From: CAVPCZ01 sp963779225
Lineage (GTDB): Bacteria > Bacteroidota > Ignavibacteria > UBA10030 > UBA6906
Reading direction: 5' to 3'
Assembly: GCA_963779225.1 (NCBI GenBank)
Contig: CAVZWW010000001.1
Location: 1,026,043-1,090,042, forward strand
Length of the DNA: 64,000 nucleotides
Made by a program: the position numbers and the translations under genes
Shown here: positions 38,808 through 54,379 of the stretch, piece after piece
Layout of the letters: every line of letters starts with the position of its first letter
How positions within the stretch are numbered: the first letter of the stretch is position 1
The notes under the pieces: generated by a model
What the model was told of the DNA's origin: nothing
Seen by the model: only the letters and a program-made list of their open reading frames with translations
Databases searched by the model: none

Positions 38808-41800
38808 ATGGTTGGCGTCAGTCTCGATGAGTTCATCAGGCGCGTGGCCGAGAGTGGCCTCGTTTCCGAATTGGAAACTCGCGAACTGTTCGCCGGTTAT
38901 ACCGACGCAGATCGTCCCCAGACTGCCGAGCAGTTGGCGAGTGAGTTGGTGGCTCGCAAGAAACTCACCAACTACAGGCCCAGCAAATCTAGGCAATGGG
39001 AAGTCGCTCGTCCTCGGGAATTACGTCATTCTCGACAAGCTTGGGCAAGGCGGCATGGGGTTGGTGCTCAAGGCTGAGCATCGCCGCATGGAACGACTGG
39101 TTGCCCTCAAAATTTTCTCGCCAGCGATTACCAAATCACCCGATGCGATGCGTCGTTTTGGACAAGAAGTGAAAGTCGCCGCGAGGCTGACCCATCCGAA
39201 CATTGCCACGGCCTACGATGCGGACATCGCGGGCAACACGCACTTCCTCGTCATGGAATATGTCGAAGGTCGCGATTTGGCGTCACTCACGACCGATCAG
39301 GGGCAACTCCCGCTCGCCGTCGCCATCGAATTTGTCCGCAGGCGGCGAAAGGATTCACCTACGCCCATCTTAAAGGGGTCGTGCATCGCGACATCAAACC
39401 GGCCAATCTGTTGCTCGACTCTGAAGGAACCGTCAAGGTTCTCGATATGGGACTGGCCCGCATCGACGATGCGGGCCGTAGACGGGACTATTCAATGGGT
39501 GACGTTATGGGGACTGTCGATTACATGGCGCCCGAACAGGCTCTGAACACGCACAAAGCCGATACGCGGGCGGACATCTACAGCTTGGGTTGCACGCTTT
39601 ATCGACTCCTCACCGCGGAGAACATGTTCGCAGGCGACACGATCGTGCAAAGGCTGATGGCTCATCAGCAACAGCCGATTCCCTCTCTCGCGGCCAAACG
39701 GCCTGATGCACCGGCGGCGCTGGTGGCTGCTTTTCGAACGAATGGTGGCCAAACGCCCGGAAGATCGTTATCAAACGATGGCCGAAGTTGAGGCGGCGCT
39801 GTCGCGAAGATCGCAGCGACCGTTCCCTTAAACATTCCCGTTTCCACTTACAGTCGGGTGATTTCGCCCGGCAGCGACGATGGCAACCTCGATCGCTTTT
39901 TAAACAGTCGCTGCCGATTCGGCCCGGCAAGTCGCCACATCGGCCAGTGGAGCCACTGTCGGCGAATCAGCGAATCGACCCGTGGGGACGTTGACGCCCA
40001 GCAGTATTTTGTTTGAACCTTCCAAGGACAATCCCGTTCAAGGGGACAACGATATGAATGGCACCATTTCTGATAGCCAACGGGCGAACACGATCGATAC
40101 CATCGCTGGCCGCCCCGTTGCGGTCGTACGGTTTGCTGTTCCTCAACCGGGCAAACAACCGCCGCGTGGCCCCAATCGATGGCCTCTGATTGCCGCCGGC
40201 TTCGGCGGCTTGCTGCTCGTCGCCCTGGGCGTCTGGGTCATCATTCGGGACAAAGACGGGAAGGAAGTTTCTCGGCATCAAGTGCCCGAAGGGGGCTCTG
40301 CGGGATTGGTGAACGACCCGCCGCCGCTGCCGAATTCGAAACCCGTTGTACCTATAAAGCCCAAGGATCCCGGGCCTTCCAACGACACCAACTCCGCCGC
40401 CGGCGACTCCGTCGTCTTCCGCCCAACGCGAGCGTCTGGCTGCCGAATGGGTCGTCCGCTCAGGCGGGAGTGTGGTGCTGGTGGGCAGTTCTAGACAAAC
40501 GAACCAAACTGGACGAGTTGCCTGAGACTCCGTTCCAGATTTCTGTTGTTAGTTTGGCGAGGCTCGAAGATTGATCTCAAAGACCTCTCGAAACTGAATG
40601 GCCTGACTGAACTGTGGGATCTAGATCTTTCCGTCTACCGCTGACTGACGCCGACTTGGGACTTATCCAAAAGTTCCCAAAGCTGCAATGGTTCGCCTTG
40701 AGTTTCACTCGAGTTTCAGATCAAGGGATTCGGAACCTCGAGAGATTTCCACGCCTCAGAAGCTAAGAAACGTCAGCGTGTTGATTTCGAGTGGGAGCCT
40801 ACTCTCGTTTCCGCGATCGTGGCGAATCACCCTGAGATGGAGCGCTTCAGAAATAGGACCGCGAAACTTCAACCGGCCGACTTCAAGCCATTGTCGCGAC
40901 TGCCAAATTTGACTAGTCTCGCGTTAATTGGTCCCGTTTCTTGACGAATCGATGTAAACAATCGTTCAGGTAAAGAGTCTTAAGACATTGATGTTTTCAG
41001 AAAATCCTCAGTTAACTGACCAGGGTCTCACATCGCTTGCAGGAATTTACCGCAACTATCTAGCATCACGTTTTATGGAGCCAGTTTGCAAGAGGTGTGT
41101 GTGGACATGTTAGTCGTGAGAGTGCACCTCAACTACAATATCTCGCGCCCCAAAGCGAATTCGTTCCGCTGAGTTTGAGCAATTGAAAAGGCTCTAGAAA
41201 ACTGAAAACACTACAGCTAGCCGGGAGTCAACAAGATGACAGTATTGCACCAGCCCTCAGCCAACTAACTCAACTGGAAAGTCTTGGGTTCCAGCAGTCG
41301 AAAATCTTAAAACGGCCCTCGAGCAGTTGCACACTGCCTTGCCGAGGTGCAACATCGAAAGCGATGCCTTCGGCGTCTTTCCGTCTTGGCGAAAGTGCAA
41401 GCCGAAGAGGAGGTGGCCAGCTTCGAGAAACTGATCGAGTTGAATCCGGAGTTCACGGAAAGGCACTTCCCATCTTCGCAGACGGTTTGCTGGTGGGACT
41501 GGAGTTTGTCACCGACCACGTGACGAACATCTCACCTGTTCGAGACGTGAAGGGCTTAAAAGTCTTGAAGTGCCGAGGCAGCGCAGGTAGCAAAGGCCGG
41601 ATCCGCTGACCTGAGTCCTTTGCAAGGATTGCAGCTCACGGAGCTGAATTGCATGTACAACAAGGTTTCCGACCTGAGCCCTCTGAAGGCGATGCCATTG
41701 GCGTCGCTGCGCACTTATCGTAAACCCCGTTTCGAACTTAAGTCCCTTGCAGGGAATGCCCCTCAATAGCCTGACCATAAACGGTTGCGAGAACGTCGTT

Positions 41801-42051
41801 GACCTTACTCCGCTCAAGAGCATGCCATTAACATACCTATCCGCCGATAGACACAAAAGTCGTCGACTTGTCGCCTCTTCGAGGGATGTCCCTAGAACAA
41901 GTAATGCTGTACTCAACCCCAATCACTCATTTATCGCGGCTTCATGACTGTAAGAATCTGAAGTTACTTGGATTCAACACGACAAAGTCACGCCCGCTGA
42001 AGTCGCCGCGTTTTTCAAAAAGCCCTCCCCAACTGCAAGATCGTCAATTAA
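38808..42051 (+). CDS. Ser/Thr protein kinase with transmembrane and LRR domains, frameshifted
   Basis: The kinase has GQGGMGLVLKAEH, VALKIF, HRDIKPANLLL, DMGLAR (DMG in place of DFG), YMAPEQ and DIYSLGCTLYRLL. A proline-rich linker and one transmembrane helix follow (LIAAGFGGLLLVALGVWVII). The outer part opens with LAAEWVVRSGGSVVLVG and then leucine-rich repeats (LTDADLGLIQKFPKLQW, LTPLKSMPLTYLSADR). It ends NLKLLGFNTTK and PNCKIVN at 42051. This is a known planctomycete architecture. The LRR half is so broken by indels that repeat number cannot be given. It is probably a signal-transducing membrane kinase. Confidence 0.8.
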
Positions 42052-42123
42052 GTAGTTGCCGAGGTGCTATCGTGTAGATAGTTTTTGCCCACTGCTCCCC
42101 GTCCCTCGCCGCCTGCACTCCCC

Positions 42124-43147
42124 ATGTTACGACGCCTTTCTTCTCGTTTCCTTTGGCGGTCCTGAGGGGCCTGACGATGTGATTCCGTTTCTCGAGAACG
42201 TGCTGCGGGGGAAGAATGTGCCGCGGGAGCGGATGCTGGCGGTGGCGGAGCATTATCAGCAGTTTGGTGGGGTGAGTCCGATCAATGGGCAGAACCGGGA
42301 ACTGCTGGCGGCGGTGCAGGCGGAGTTTGCTCGCGGGGGCGTGCAGCTGCCCGTGTATTGGGGGAATCGGAATTGGCATCCGCTGCTGCCGGAGACGCTG
42401 GCTCAGATGAAGGCGGATGGGGTGCGGCGGGCGCTGGCGTTTTTCACGTCAGCGTTCAGCTCGTACAGCGGCTGCCGGCAGTATCGGGAGAATATTGCCG
42501 TCACGCAGGCCGAGGTCGGCGAAGGGGCCCCGGTGGTCGAGAAGCTGCGGGTGTTTTTCAATCATCCCGGTTTCGTGGAGCCGATGATCGAAAAGACGTG
42601 GGCAGCTCTGGAGCAGATTCCCGCGGAGCGACGCGAGAACGCGGCACTGCTCTTTTCCGCCCACAGCATTCCCATGTCGATGGCGGGGAACTGCAGCTAT
42701 GAAGCGCAGCTCCGCGAAGCAGCCCGACTGATTGCGGAGGGGTCAGGCCATCCGCCGCACCGGCTCGTCTATCAAAGCCGGAGCGGGCCGCCGACCCAGC
42801 CGTGGCTCGAGCCGGACGTGGGGGCGGTGATTCGGGAACTGGCGGCCGCGGGGACCAAGGACGTGGTCGTGGTGCCGGTCGGGTTCATTTCCGACCATAT
42901 GGAGGTGATTTATGACCTCGATCACGAAGCCCACGACATTGCCGGCGAACTGGGCGTCAATTTCGTCCGGGTCGGGACGGTCGGCACGCACCCGCGGTTT
43001 GTGACCATGATCCGCGAGCTGGTCGAAGAGCGGCTGAGCGGCGGGCCGAAGCTGGCGCTGGGGAATTTTGGCCCCAGTCATGACGTTTGCCCGTGGATTG
43101 CTGCAAATATGAGCCGCGGCGGCCGTAAAGCGGCGTCGAAACGGTAA
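42124..43147 (+). CDS. hemH: Ferrochelatase
   Basis: Inserts Fe2+ into the porphyrin ring at the end of haem synthesis. The key His lies in FSAHSIPMSMAG and the acidic partner in VGFISDHMEVIYDLDHEA. Other family blocks are YDAFLLVSFGGPEGPDDV and VYQSRSGPPTQPWLEPDV. Apart from the start the frame is clean. ATG 42124 is one base out of frame with YDAFLL, so I infer a single extra T at about 42127; a TTG at 42056 would be the in-frame alternative. The size, about 340, is normal. The presence of c-type cytochromes and a P450 fits haem demand. Confidence 0.92.
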
Positions 43148-43428
43148 ATTCCCGCCAAAGAGGCGGCCCCAAGGCGAAATCCCCCGCGATTCCCCCAGGA
43201 GGGGCGGCTGCCATTCCGGCAGGGGAACCGCAATTGACCAAATTCCCTGGTCGCAATAAACTTCTGGGGCTGTGCATGTTGCGCAAATCTGAAGAGGCGG
43301 AACAGCACTTGGGCAAACCGTTTGCACTACCGGACCGAATTAACGCCAGGGCTGGCAGGATGTCGCCCTGCGAGCTCGTTGCGCCGCTGTCACCGCGCAC
43401 AACAATCTCTTAGCGACTGATGTGAAGT
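43148..43428. other. Intergenic region before secA
   Basis: About 280 bases with several short GC-rich inverted repeats but no clear promoter, terminator or gene. Confidence 0.4.
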
Positions 43429-47146
<3,718 letters not shown>

Positions 47147-47202
47147 GGCGGCGGCTCCGCGTTGTTGATTCAACCTTCCCTACAAACTGAATTTGCCTTA
47201 CT

Positions 47203-47230
47203 CCCTCTCCTCTGTACTCAGGGGAGAGGG
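47203..47230. repeat. Hairpin after secA
   Basis: CCCTCTCC and GGAGAGGG form a perfect 8-bp stem with a 12-base loop, followed by a G-rich stretch and no T run. It is likely a dispersed intergenic repeat rather than an intrinsic terminator. Confidence 0.55.
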
Positions 47231-47308
47231 CCGGGGTGAGGGGCTGAACTGCTAGTGGACTCAATTCCACTTCACCCCTTACTCAACACATCGCGAAAGG
47301 ATTCGCCC

Positions 47309-48657
47309 ATGCCCTACCTGCTCAACCTCGTCTACTCTGCTGCTCATCGCGGCCGCGTTTCCGTACCTGCTCTACTGCCGGCTGCGGCAAGGAAAGTACC
47401 GCGACGGCTGGCGGCAGAAGCTCTGGGGCGATGTTCCCCGCCGCCGCAACCGCAAGGTCCCTTGCCTCTGGCTGCATGCAGTCAGCGTCGGCGAAGTGAA
47501 TCTGCTTGGGCCGCTCATCGCCCGCTGGGAGCAGGCCCATCCCGACTGGGAAATCGTCATCAGCACGACGACGCAGACCGGCTTCGCTCTCGCCAAAAGC
47601 GGTATGCCCCGCGCGACTGTCTTCTATGCCCGCTCGACTTCACCTGGGCCGACCGCAGCGCGATGCACATCATCCGGCCCACGCTGCTCGTGCTGGCCGA
47701 GCTCGAACTCTGGCCGAATTGGATCGCCGCCGCCCAGCGCGAAGGGGCCCGCGTCGCCGTCATCAACGGCCGGCTGAGCGAGAAGAGCTTTCGCGGCTAT
47801 CAACGGATCGCGGGCTGGCTGCGCGGCACGATTGCGTCCGCTCGATCTGGTCGCCGTGCAGAACGACGAATACGCCGACCGGTTCCTGGCCCTCGGCGCG
47901 AACAGACAACGGGTCCATGTCACCGGTTCGATCAAGTTCGACGGCGCCCAGACGGACCGCAACAACCCGACGACCAAGAAGCTCGCCGCGCTCGCGGGCA
48001 TCAAAGAATCCGACGTTGTCTTTCTCGCCGGCAGCACGCAAGCGCCGGAAGAGCGCTCGCCGTCGAGGCCTTTCGACAGCTCTCGCCGCAGTATCCGGAC
48101 TTGCGTTTGCTCATCACGCCACGGCATCCGGAGCGATTCGATGAAGTCGCAAAATTGCTCGACAGGAGCGGAGTTCGCTGGGAGCGGCGATCGGCGCTGG
48201 AAACGAAACTGCACGACCCTGGTGCTCGCATCCTGCTGATCGATGTCGTCGGCGAACTCGGCGCCTGGTGGGGACGCAGCGACATCGCCTTCGTCGGCGG
48301 CAGCCTCGGTCGCCGCGGCGGTCAAAACATGATCGAACCGGCCGCCTATGGCAGCGCCGTTTGCTTTGGGCCGAACACCTGGAACTTCAAAGACGTCGTG
48401 CAACTGCTGCTCAGCAGCGCAGCCGCACACGTTGTGAAAGACGGCCGCGAACTACAGACCTTCATCGGCGCTGCCTCCGCGAGCCGGAGTTCGCCAACGA
48501 ACTGGGTCAGCGAGCGAAAGAACTCGTCCTCGCCCAGCAAGGCGCCGCCGACCGGACACTCCTCTTGCTGCAAGGTCTCGCCGCCGCCGAACTCACTCGC
48601 ACCATCCCCACGCCGGCCGCCATGAAACAACTGCGATCACGACGACAGGCGGGATAG
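47309..48657 (+). CDS. waaA: 3-deoxy-D-manno-octulosonic acid transferase, frameshifted
   Basis: Transfers Kdo to lipid A at the inner membrane. The N terminus is a membrane anchor (MPYLLNLVY with a following hydrophobic stretch after an indel). Family motifs are CLWLHAVSVGEVNLLGPLI, HIIRPTLLVLAELELWPNW, VINGRLSEKSFRGYQRI, VTGSIKFDGAQ, LITPRHPERFDEVAKLL and ELGAWWGRSDIAFVGGSL, then QNMIEPAAYGSAV. Five or so indels break it. It indicates a lipopolysaccharide-type outer membrane, consistent with planctomycetes. Confidence 0.9.
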
Positions 48658-48697
48658 CCCTAGCTACTGCTGGTGCACTTCAATCGCCGCACTTCCA

Positions 48698-49614
48698 CTA
48701 CTTCTTCATCAAAGTGCTCAACAGCAACTGGAGCGGTGCGTCCGCTTCATCATCGCGGCGGACCAGTTCCGCTTCTTCGCCGCTATCGAGCAAGTGGAGG
48801 GACACCGAGCGGTTGGGCGTCGGGACAATGACGGTCGCCCGGTTCTGTCCCAGCACGCGCACCGTGTTGGCGCGGATGATGACGGCGGTTTGCTCATCGA
48901 CGCCGAGGCCGATCTTCGCGGGGTTCTCGCAGGGCGCCGAGCAGCCGCGTGTGGCGACCTCGTTCGGTAAAGTGCTGATCGACGACGGCGGCAGTGAGCA
49001 GACTGAAGCCCGCGTCGAGCTCGGCCTCGCGACTGGTTCCCTGACGGATCATCGTTTGCGACATGATCGCCGCACCCGCGGAAGTGCCGCCAACGACGCC
49101 GCCGCGCTCGAGCAATTGCTGCAGGAGTTTTTCGACGCGCAGTCCCTTTGTACAGATCGGCGAGCCGTCCTTGTGCGCCGCCCGTGATCCACACGCCGGT
49201 CGCGTCTTCGAGTGGTTTGGCGAAATCGTCCGACTCGGCTTCGGCGCGGCTGGTCGCGTGCAGAAAGTGGAACGACTCGGCTGGATACTGCAGCCAGCCA
49301 TTGAAGCGATAAGTGATCGCTTCGAGGTTCTCATACGGATGAGCGGACGGAATCAGAACGAGTTTGCATTTCGGTCCGCCAGCCAGCCGGACAAACTCGT
49401 CATACACTTCCTCGGGCAACGCGCCGCCGCCGCAAACCATCAAGGTGCCGCCGCCGCTCATCGCGCCCTGCGGCAGGCCGAGAACATTGGCCGCTTGCTC
49501 CGCGGTCTCTTTCTCGGTGGCCGGTTCACCAGCCTGTATTTGTCTCGTGTGAAGACCCATCCCCTGGAACACCAAACCTTGCCAGACCAGGTGCGCCACG
49601 ACGCAGCCTGCCAT
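48698..49614 (-). CDS. Cyanophycinase-like peptidase, frameshifted
   Basis: Family marks are LMVCGGGALPEEVYDEFVRL, KLVLIPSAHPYENLEA, GVWITGGAQGRLADLYKGT, and the nucleophile motif GVVGGTSAGAAIMSQ (Ser), then GFSLLTAAVVDQHFTERGR. Cyanophycinase (peptidase S51) releases beta-Asp-Arg from cyanophycin. The start is uncertain; ATG 49614 gives a short hydrophobic N terminus. Two or more indels lie after about 49180; the corrected end LLSTLMKK is at 48698. No cyanophycin synthetase is visible nearby. Confidence 0.82.
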
Positions 49615-49809
49615 ACCGAAATCCTGAAGTGCATCAGACCTCCTTGTATCGCCCGGTCCCTCGCGATTGTAGCCAGATCGATGGTCGCGTCTAGTGCAGC
49701 AATGCCCGTTGATTCGAGCACCGTGCTGACACGGTTGTTGCCCGGCGCGATTGCAAAGGCGACAATTCACGCCATTCATCTGTGGCTTTTGACTCGCAAG
49801 GAATCTCCC

Positions 49810-50893
49810 ATGAACTCGACTCGCTGGCTGAGTGTGGTGACGTTGGTGATGGCGCTCGGAATGTTCGGCCGCGCTCGCAGCGGATACCTGCGTTTATGTT
49901 TCCGATGCCGGCACGCAAGCGATCGTGCTGTACCATCTCGACGAAGCGACGGGAAAGTTGAAAGAAATCTCCCGCACGAATGTGGGCACCGCGCCTGGTT
50001 CACTCGCGGTCCACGCCGAGAGCCGGCTGTTGTTTGCTTCGCTGCGGACGAACGCCGAGGTCGGTTCGTTCAAGATCGGCGAGGCGGGGAAGCTGACCCT
50101 GATCGGCAAGACGGAACTGGGCAACGGCGCGAATGCCGCGTATGTCGCCGCCGACAAGAACGCTCACTTTCTGCTCGCCGCGTCGTATTCCGCGGGGCGC
50201 GTGACGGTGCACGATATCGCCGCCACCGGTCAACTCGGTGGCACGCCGCTGCAAACGATCGAAACCGCCAAGACCGCACACGCTGCCGTTCTCACACCCG
50301 ATCAAAAATGGTTGTTCGTCCCGCATGTGCAGCCCAATGCGATCTTCCAATTCAAATACGACGCCAAGACTGGCAAGCTCACCCAGCAGGAGAAAGCGGC
50401 CGGAGGAAAAGAAGGAGCCGGACCGCGGCACCTGGCGATTCATCCCTCGCAGAAATTCGCCTTCAGCTCCGATGAATCTGGCAACAGCGTGACGCTCTAT
50501 TCGCTCGATGCGGAGCAGGGCCTGAAGCCGCTGCAGACGCTCTCGACACTGCCAGCCGACTACACCGCCAAGAACTCCACCGCGGATGTGCATGTCCATC
50601 CCAGCGGCCAGTTCGTCTGGGTCTCGAACCGCGGGCACGATAGCCTGGCGGGATTCAAGTTCGATGCGACCACTGCAAAGCTCACCGCGCTCGGTCAGAC
50701 GCCGACGGAAAAGACGCCGCGGTCGTTCGCCCTCTCCCCCAGCGGCAACTGGCTCTTCGGCGCCGGTGAAGGGAGCGGCAAGCTCGCCACGTTCGCGGTC
50801 GATCCGCAGACAGGGAAGCTGGAGCGAAAAGAGACGACCGAAGTCGGGAAGAGTTTGACCTGGGTGACGGTGGTGCAGCTGGGTAGCCCGTAG
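49810..50893 (+). CDS. Lactonase-family seven-bladed beta-propeller
   Basis: Signal peptide (LSVVTLVMALGMFG), one indel at about 49880, then a lactonase/6-phosphogluconolactonase-like propeller. Typical blade strings are VLYHLDEATGKLKEI, GTAPGSLAVHAESRLLFAS, GRVTVHDIAATGQLGG, GPRHLAIHPSQKFAFSS, VHVHPSGQFVWVSNRG and TPRSFALSPSGNWLFG. The fold is secure; the enzyme activity of such secreted members is not. It is divergent from the cyanophycinase gene. Confidence 0.82.
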
Positions 50894-51315
50894 CAGCCAG
50901 GGAGCCAGCTGGACTTCTCGCCCTCTACGACCGGCACTTTCCCTTCATTCCCCCAGAGGACAGCAATACTTGGCGATTGTCGCGGTTTTCACGGTGCGCG
51001 GGACTGGCCCTGTTACGAAGAATCTTCCTGTGGTCAGGCTGCTGGGGAGTTGCCTGGCCACGAATGAAGAGCGACCGCTGCCGGCCCGACGCTGAATCAG
51101 CCTCGGCGGTCGCTTGTTGGTGTTGACCGTCCGCAGCAGGACGGCGAAGCGAATAGGCAACCGTCCGGGCTCGCGGCCTTGTATCCCGCGAGTCCTTGAG
51201 GCGCTCGCGGCCCGCCCGTTTGAATCGGTTTCCTGCTGCGGACAATTTTCAAATTCGCCAAATGCAAAACTGTTTGACCGTGGTTCCGGCCAGAGTAAGC
51301 TAAGCGCCACGTTTC
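50894..51315. other. Intergenic region, nothing secure
   Basis: A minus-strand frame (50945-51310) is open but has a composition unlike its neighbours and no domain, so it is not called. No RNA or repeat was recognised. Confidence 0.4.
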
Positions 51316-51693
51316 GTGGCCTTTCACCTCTTCTTCGGAGACCATTCGGTGCTTGAAATCCTCCTGCTAGTTGGTCTGTGCAAATGGATGGGTTCGCTCA
51401 TGCACGAGAAGGGACGCAACCCGCTCGCGCTGCAAATTTTCACCGTCGTGGGCTGGATTGGCGGTGAAATCAGCGGAGCCATTGTCGGTGGCATCGTGCA
51501 TGCCATTCAAAATCCGGACGTTGAAGAAATCGGCCTGGGTGTCTATGTCTTCGCCTTGGTCGGGGCCGTTGTTGGCGTCGGCATTCCGTTCTTCGTTGCC
51601 TTCCTGTTGCCGTCGGTCAAACCAGAAACCTATCCAGCGACCGGCCAGTTTCCTTCGCGGCCATTCGATCCCAATAATCCGTACGCTCCCTAG
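51316..51693 (+). CDS. Uncharacterised membrane protein of 125 residues
   Basis: The frame is clean. The product starts at GTG 51316 (an internal start near VLEILLLVG is possible). It has helices at VLEILLLVGLCKWMGSL, FTVVGWIGGEISGAIVGGI and GVYVFALVGAVVGVGIPFFV, and a short Pro-rich tail (FDPNNPYAP). It stops 17 bases before the SDR gene and may be co-transcribed. The function is unknown. Confidence 0.65.
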   Translation: MAFHLFFGDHSVLEILLLVGLCKWMGSLMHEKGRNPLALQIFTVVGWIGGEISGAIVGGIVHAIQNPDVEEIGLGVYVFALVGAVVGVGIPFFVAFLLPSVKPETYPATGQFPSRPFDPNNPYAP

Positions 51694-51710
51694 CGATAGC
51701 CGCACAATCC

Positions 51711-52496
51711 ATGAATGTTCAAGGCAAAGCCGCGATCGTCACCGGCGGCGGAACCGGCGTGGGGCGGGCGACGACTCTCGCCCTCGCCAAGCTCGGTTGT
51801 CACGTGCTAGTGAATTACAGCCGCTCGGCGATTGAGGCAGAGCAAACGGCTGCCGACGCGCGGGCCTTCAGCGTGCAGAGCTTTGCTCACCAGGCGGATG
51901 TGGCGAACGACGACGATTGCCGCGCGATGGTGGCCGCGGCGGTGGAAAAGTTCGGCCGGCTCGACGTGCTGGTGAACTGCGCGGGGACGACCGAGTTCAT
52001 CGCCGCCGACGATCTCGACCGCGTGACTGGCGAAATGTGGGATCGAATCATGGGGGTGAACGTCAGAGGACCCTTTCAATGCGCCGCGCGGCGAAGGCGC
52101 CGATGCTGGCGAGCGGCGGCGGTTGCATCGTCAATGTCTCCAGTGTCGCCGCGCGGATCGCGAGTGGCAGTTCGATTCCCTATTGCGCGTCGAAGGCCGC
52201 GCTCGACAACGTGACGATCGCGCTGGCCCGTGTCCTCGCGCGCGCAGATTCGCGTCAACGGCGTAGCTCCGGGCTTCATCGCCGGCCGCTGGTTGCAGAC
52301 CGGACTCGGCGCCGCTTACGACAAGGTGAAGCAAACCTTCGAACAGAACATGCCGCTGCAGAAAGTCTGCCAGCCGGAAGACGTCGCGGCTGCCATCCTG
52401 CACTTCATCACCGGCCCGGATCTGATCACTGGTCAGACGCTGGTCATCGACGGCGGAATGCTGATCGCTGGACCCGGTTCGGCGATCCGGCGGTAG
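51711..52496 (+). CDS. Short-chain dehydrogenase/reductase, frameshifted
   Basis: The Rossmann NAD(P) motif is TGGGTGVG at about residue 11, with LDVLVNCAG at the usual place. The active site has VNVSS (Ser) and YCASKAA (Tyr-x-x-x-Lys). The C terminus (GPDLITGQTLVIDGGML) is typical of FabG-like classical SDRs. Two indels, near 52080 and 52245, break it; the corrected length, about 260, is normal. The substrate is unknown. It ends 2 bases before the convergent uppP gene. Confidence 0.88.
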
Positions 52497-52498
52497 CA

Positions 52499-53297
52499 CT
52501 ACGGGCTAGATGTGACGTGAGGCCACAACTGCCAGGTGACGACGACGATGCCAAGCGTGATGCAGTACCAGGCAAAGAGCTGAATCCGGCCACTCTGCAG
52601 CCAGCGGTTGAGAAGCCAGAGCGAGCCAAGACCGACGACGAACGAAACGACGCAGCCAATCAGCAGAAACGCGATCGGTGTCTGCGAGCCGCCGTCTTTC
52701 AGTTGATCGATCCCTTCGAGCACTCCCGCGCCCAGGATGGCAGGAACGGCAAGGAGGAACGAAAACGTCGCTGCCGAGGAGCGATTCAAGCCGCGATAAA
52801 GTCCCGCGGCGATTGTGGTGCCGCTGCGCGACAGGCCCGGCAAGATTGCCACGGCCTGGCAACAGCCAATGAAGAGGGCGTCTTGCCAGGTCATTTTGCG
52901 GTAATCGATTTCACCGAGCGGCAGCCGCGTCGTCCACAAGAGCGCGAGCCCGGTGACTGGAAAAAGTCGTCCTGCGACAAGCGGCATTTCGAGAAGATAT
53001 TCAAACTGCATCTTCAGCGGCAGACCGACGACGACCGCAGGAATGGTGCCGAGGATCATCAGGCCGATCACGCGGCGGTCGTCCGTCAGAAGCTTCCACA
53101 GCCGTTGCCAGTAGAACATGACGATCGAGCCGAGCGTGCCCAGGTGCAGGACGATGTTCACGTCGTTCAAATCCGGCAGCGCGCGGCGCTGCCCCCAGCC
53201 ACGTGCCGAGCACAATCAAATGGCCGCTCGAACTGATCGGCAGGAACTCAGCAATCCCCTGCACGATGGCGAGGAGGAGCAGGATGGGAAGGGTCAT
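52499..53297 (-). CDS. uppP: Undecaprenyl-diphosphatase, one frameshift
   Basis: Recycles undecaprenyl diphosphate to the monophosphate carrier for cell-envelope synthesis. It starts MTLPILLLLAIVQGIAEFLP with the catalytic ISSSGHL segment, and has the second motif LPGLSRSGTTIAAGL. Several transmembrane helices follow (AFLLIGCVVSFVVGLGSLWL, LFAWYCITLGIVVV). One indel near 53185 separates the first 45 residues. The corrected length is about 265. Loss of function would be harmful, so the indel is probably an error. Confidence 0.92.
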
Positions 53298-53383
53298 GCC
53301 TAAAGTTAGCTTGTATTTCGTCTTGTCCCCTCGCCTCGGAGTACCAGAGAGGGAGTGCCGAAAAACCGCTATATTCGGAATAG

Positions 53384-54345
53384 ATGTTCCACTACCACCA
53401 CGGCCTGAAAATCACTGCTCTCGATCTGGCCATCGATTACTGTCGCCGCCAGCCGCGCAGGGTTCGTCTCGCACGCGCACAACGATCACATGGCCCGGCA
53501 TGAGTTGGCATTCTGTACGCCAGAGACGGCGGCCTTGTATTGTGCCCGGCTGGGTGTCCGCCGAACGCGACTGATGCCCATCGAAGAACCGCTCGAGTGG
53601 AACGGCCATCGCCTGACCACGCACGCGGCCGGACATTGCCTCGGCTCGGCGATGCTCCGCGTGGAATCGGCCGCGGGAAGCATGCTTTACACGGGCGACT
53701 TCAAACTCCGCCCTTCCGCAACGGCTGCCGCGGCCAATCCCCCGCGGGCCGATGTGCTCGTGATGGAATCGACCTACGGCGACCCACGCTATCGCCTGCC
53801 GCCGCGCAACGCCAGTGATCGCGCAACTGGTCCGCACGGTCAACCTGGTGCTCTCCAGCGGCCGCACGCCGGTGATTCAAGCTTATGTGATGGGGAAGGC
53901 CCAGGAAGTGACGCGAATCCTCACGCAGCACGGCATTCCGGTGCTGCAGCATCCGCTGATTCACGCGATCAGTCGGGTTTATGAAGAGCAAGGCTGCCCG
54001 CTCGGTGACTGCTCTTGTTTCGGCAGTGAGTACATCTCCGGTCACGCCGTCATCGTTCCGCCGTTCCGTCAGACAGCGCCACCGCTCCGCAACCTGGGAC
54101 GGACGGCAACGATCGTTGTGACCGGCTGGGCTCACGCGCCGCGCGGCCGGCAGGCATTCGGCGCGGACTTCGCCATTCCGCTCTCCGATCACGCTGACTA
54201 CGACGAGTTACTGGAGTGCATCGAGCACGTGGGGCCGCGGATCATTTACTGCACGCACGGCCCGGAGGTGTTTGTGGACGACCTCCGCGCTCGCGGCCTT
54301 GATGCGCAGACCCCTGGCGAGCCTCCGCGGCAATCCATTTGCCTA
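53384..54345 (+). CDS. Metallo-beta-lactamase-fold exonuclease-like protein, frameshifted
   Basis: The metal motif is FVSHAHNDH, followed by AAGHCLGSAM, YTGDFKLRPS, VLVMESTYGDPRYRLP, PLSDHADYDELLECI and YCTHGPEVF. This order is that of RNase J/CPSF-like or LigD-associated exonuclease-type MBL proteins (nucleic-acid processing), without the full beta-CASP domain being verifiable. Indels near 53455 and 53815 break it; the given end assumes a further shift near 54310. It is convergent with the DUF1559 gene. Confidence 0.75.
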
Positions 54346-54379
54346 AGGAGACTCGCGCCGGTCATTCTGCCAGTCAGAA

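Noticed and set aside
50945..51310. Minus-strand 121-codon frame in the gap before the 125-residue membrane gene
   Set aside because: No start signal or domain, and a composition unlike its neighbours; not enough to call a gene.
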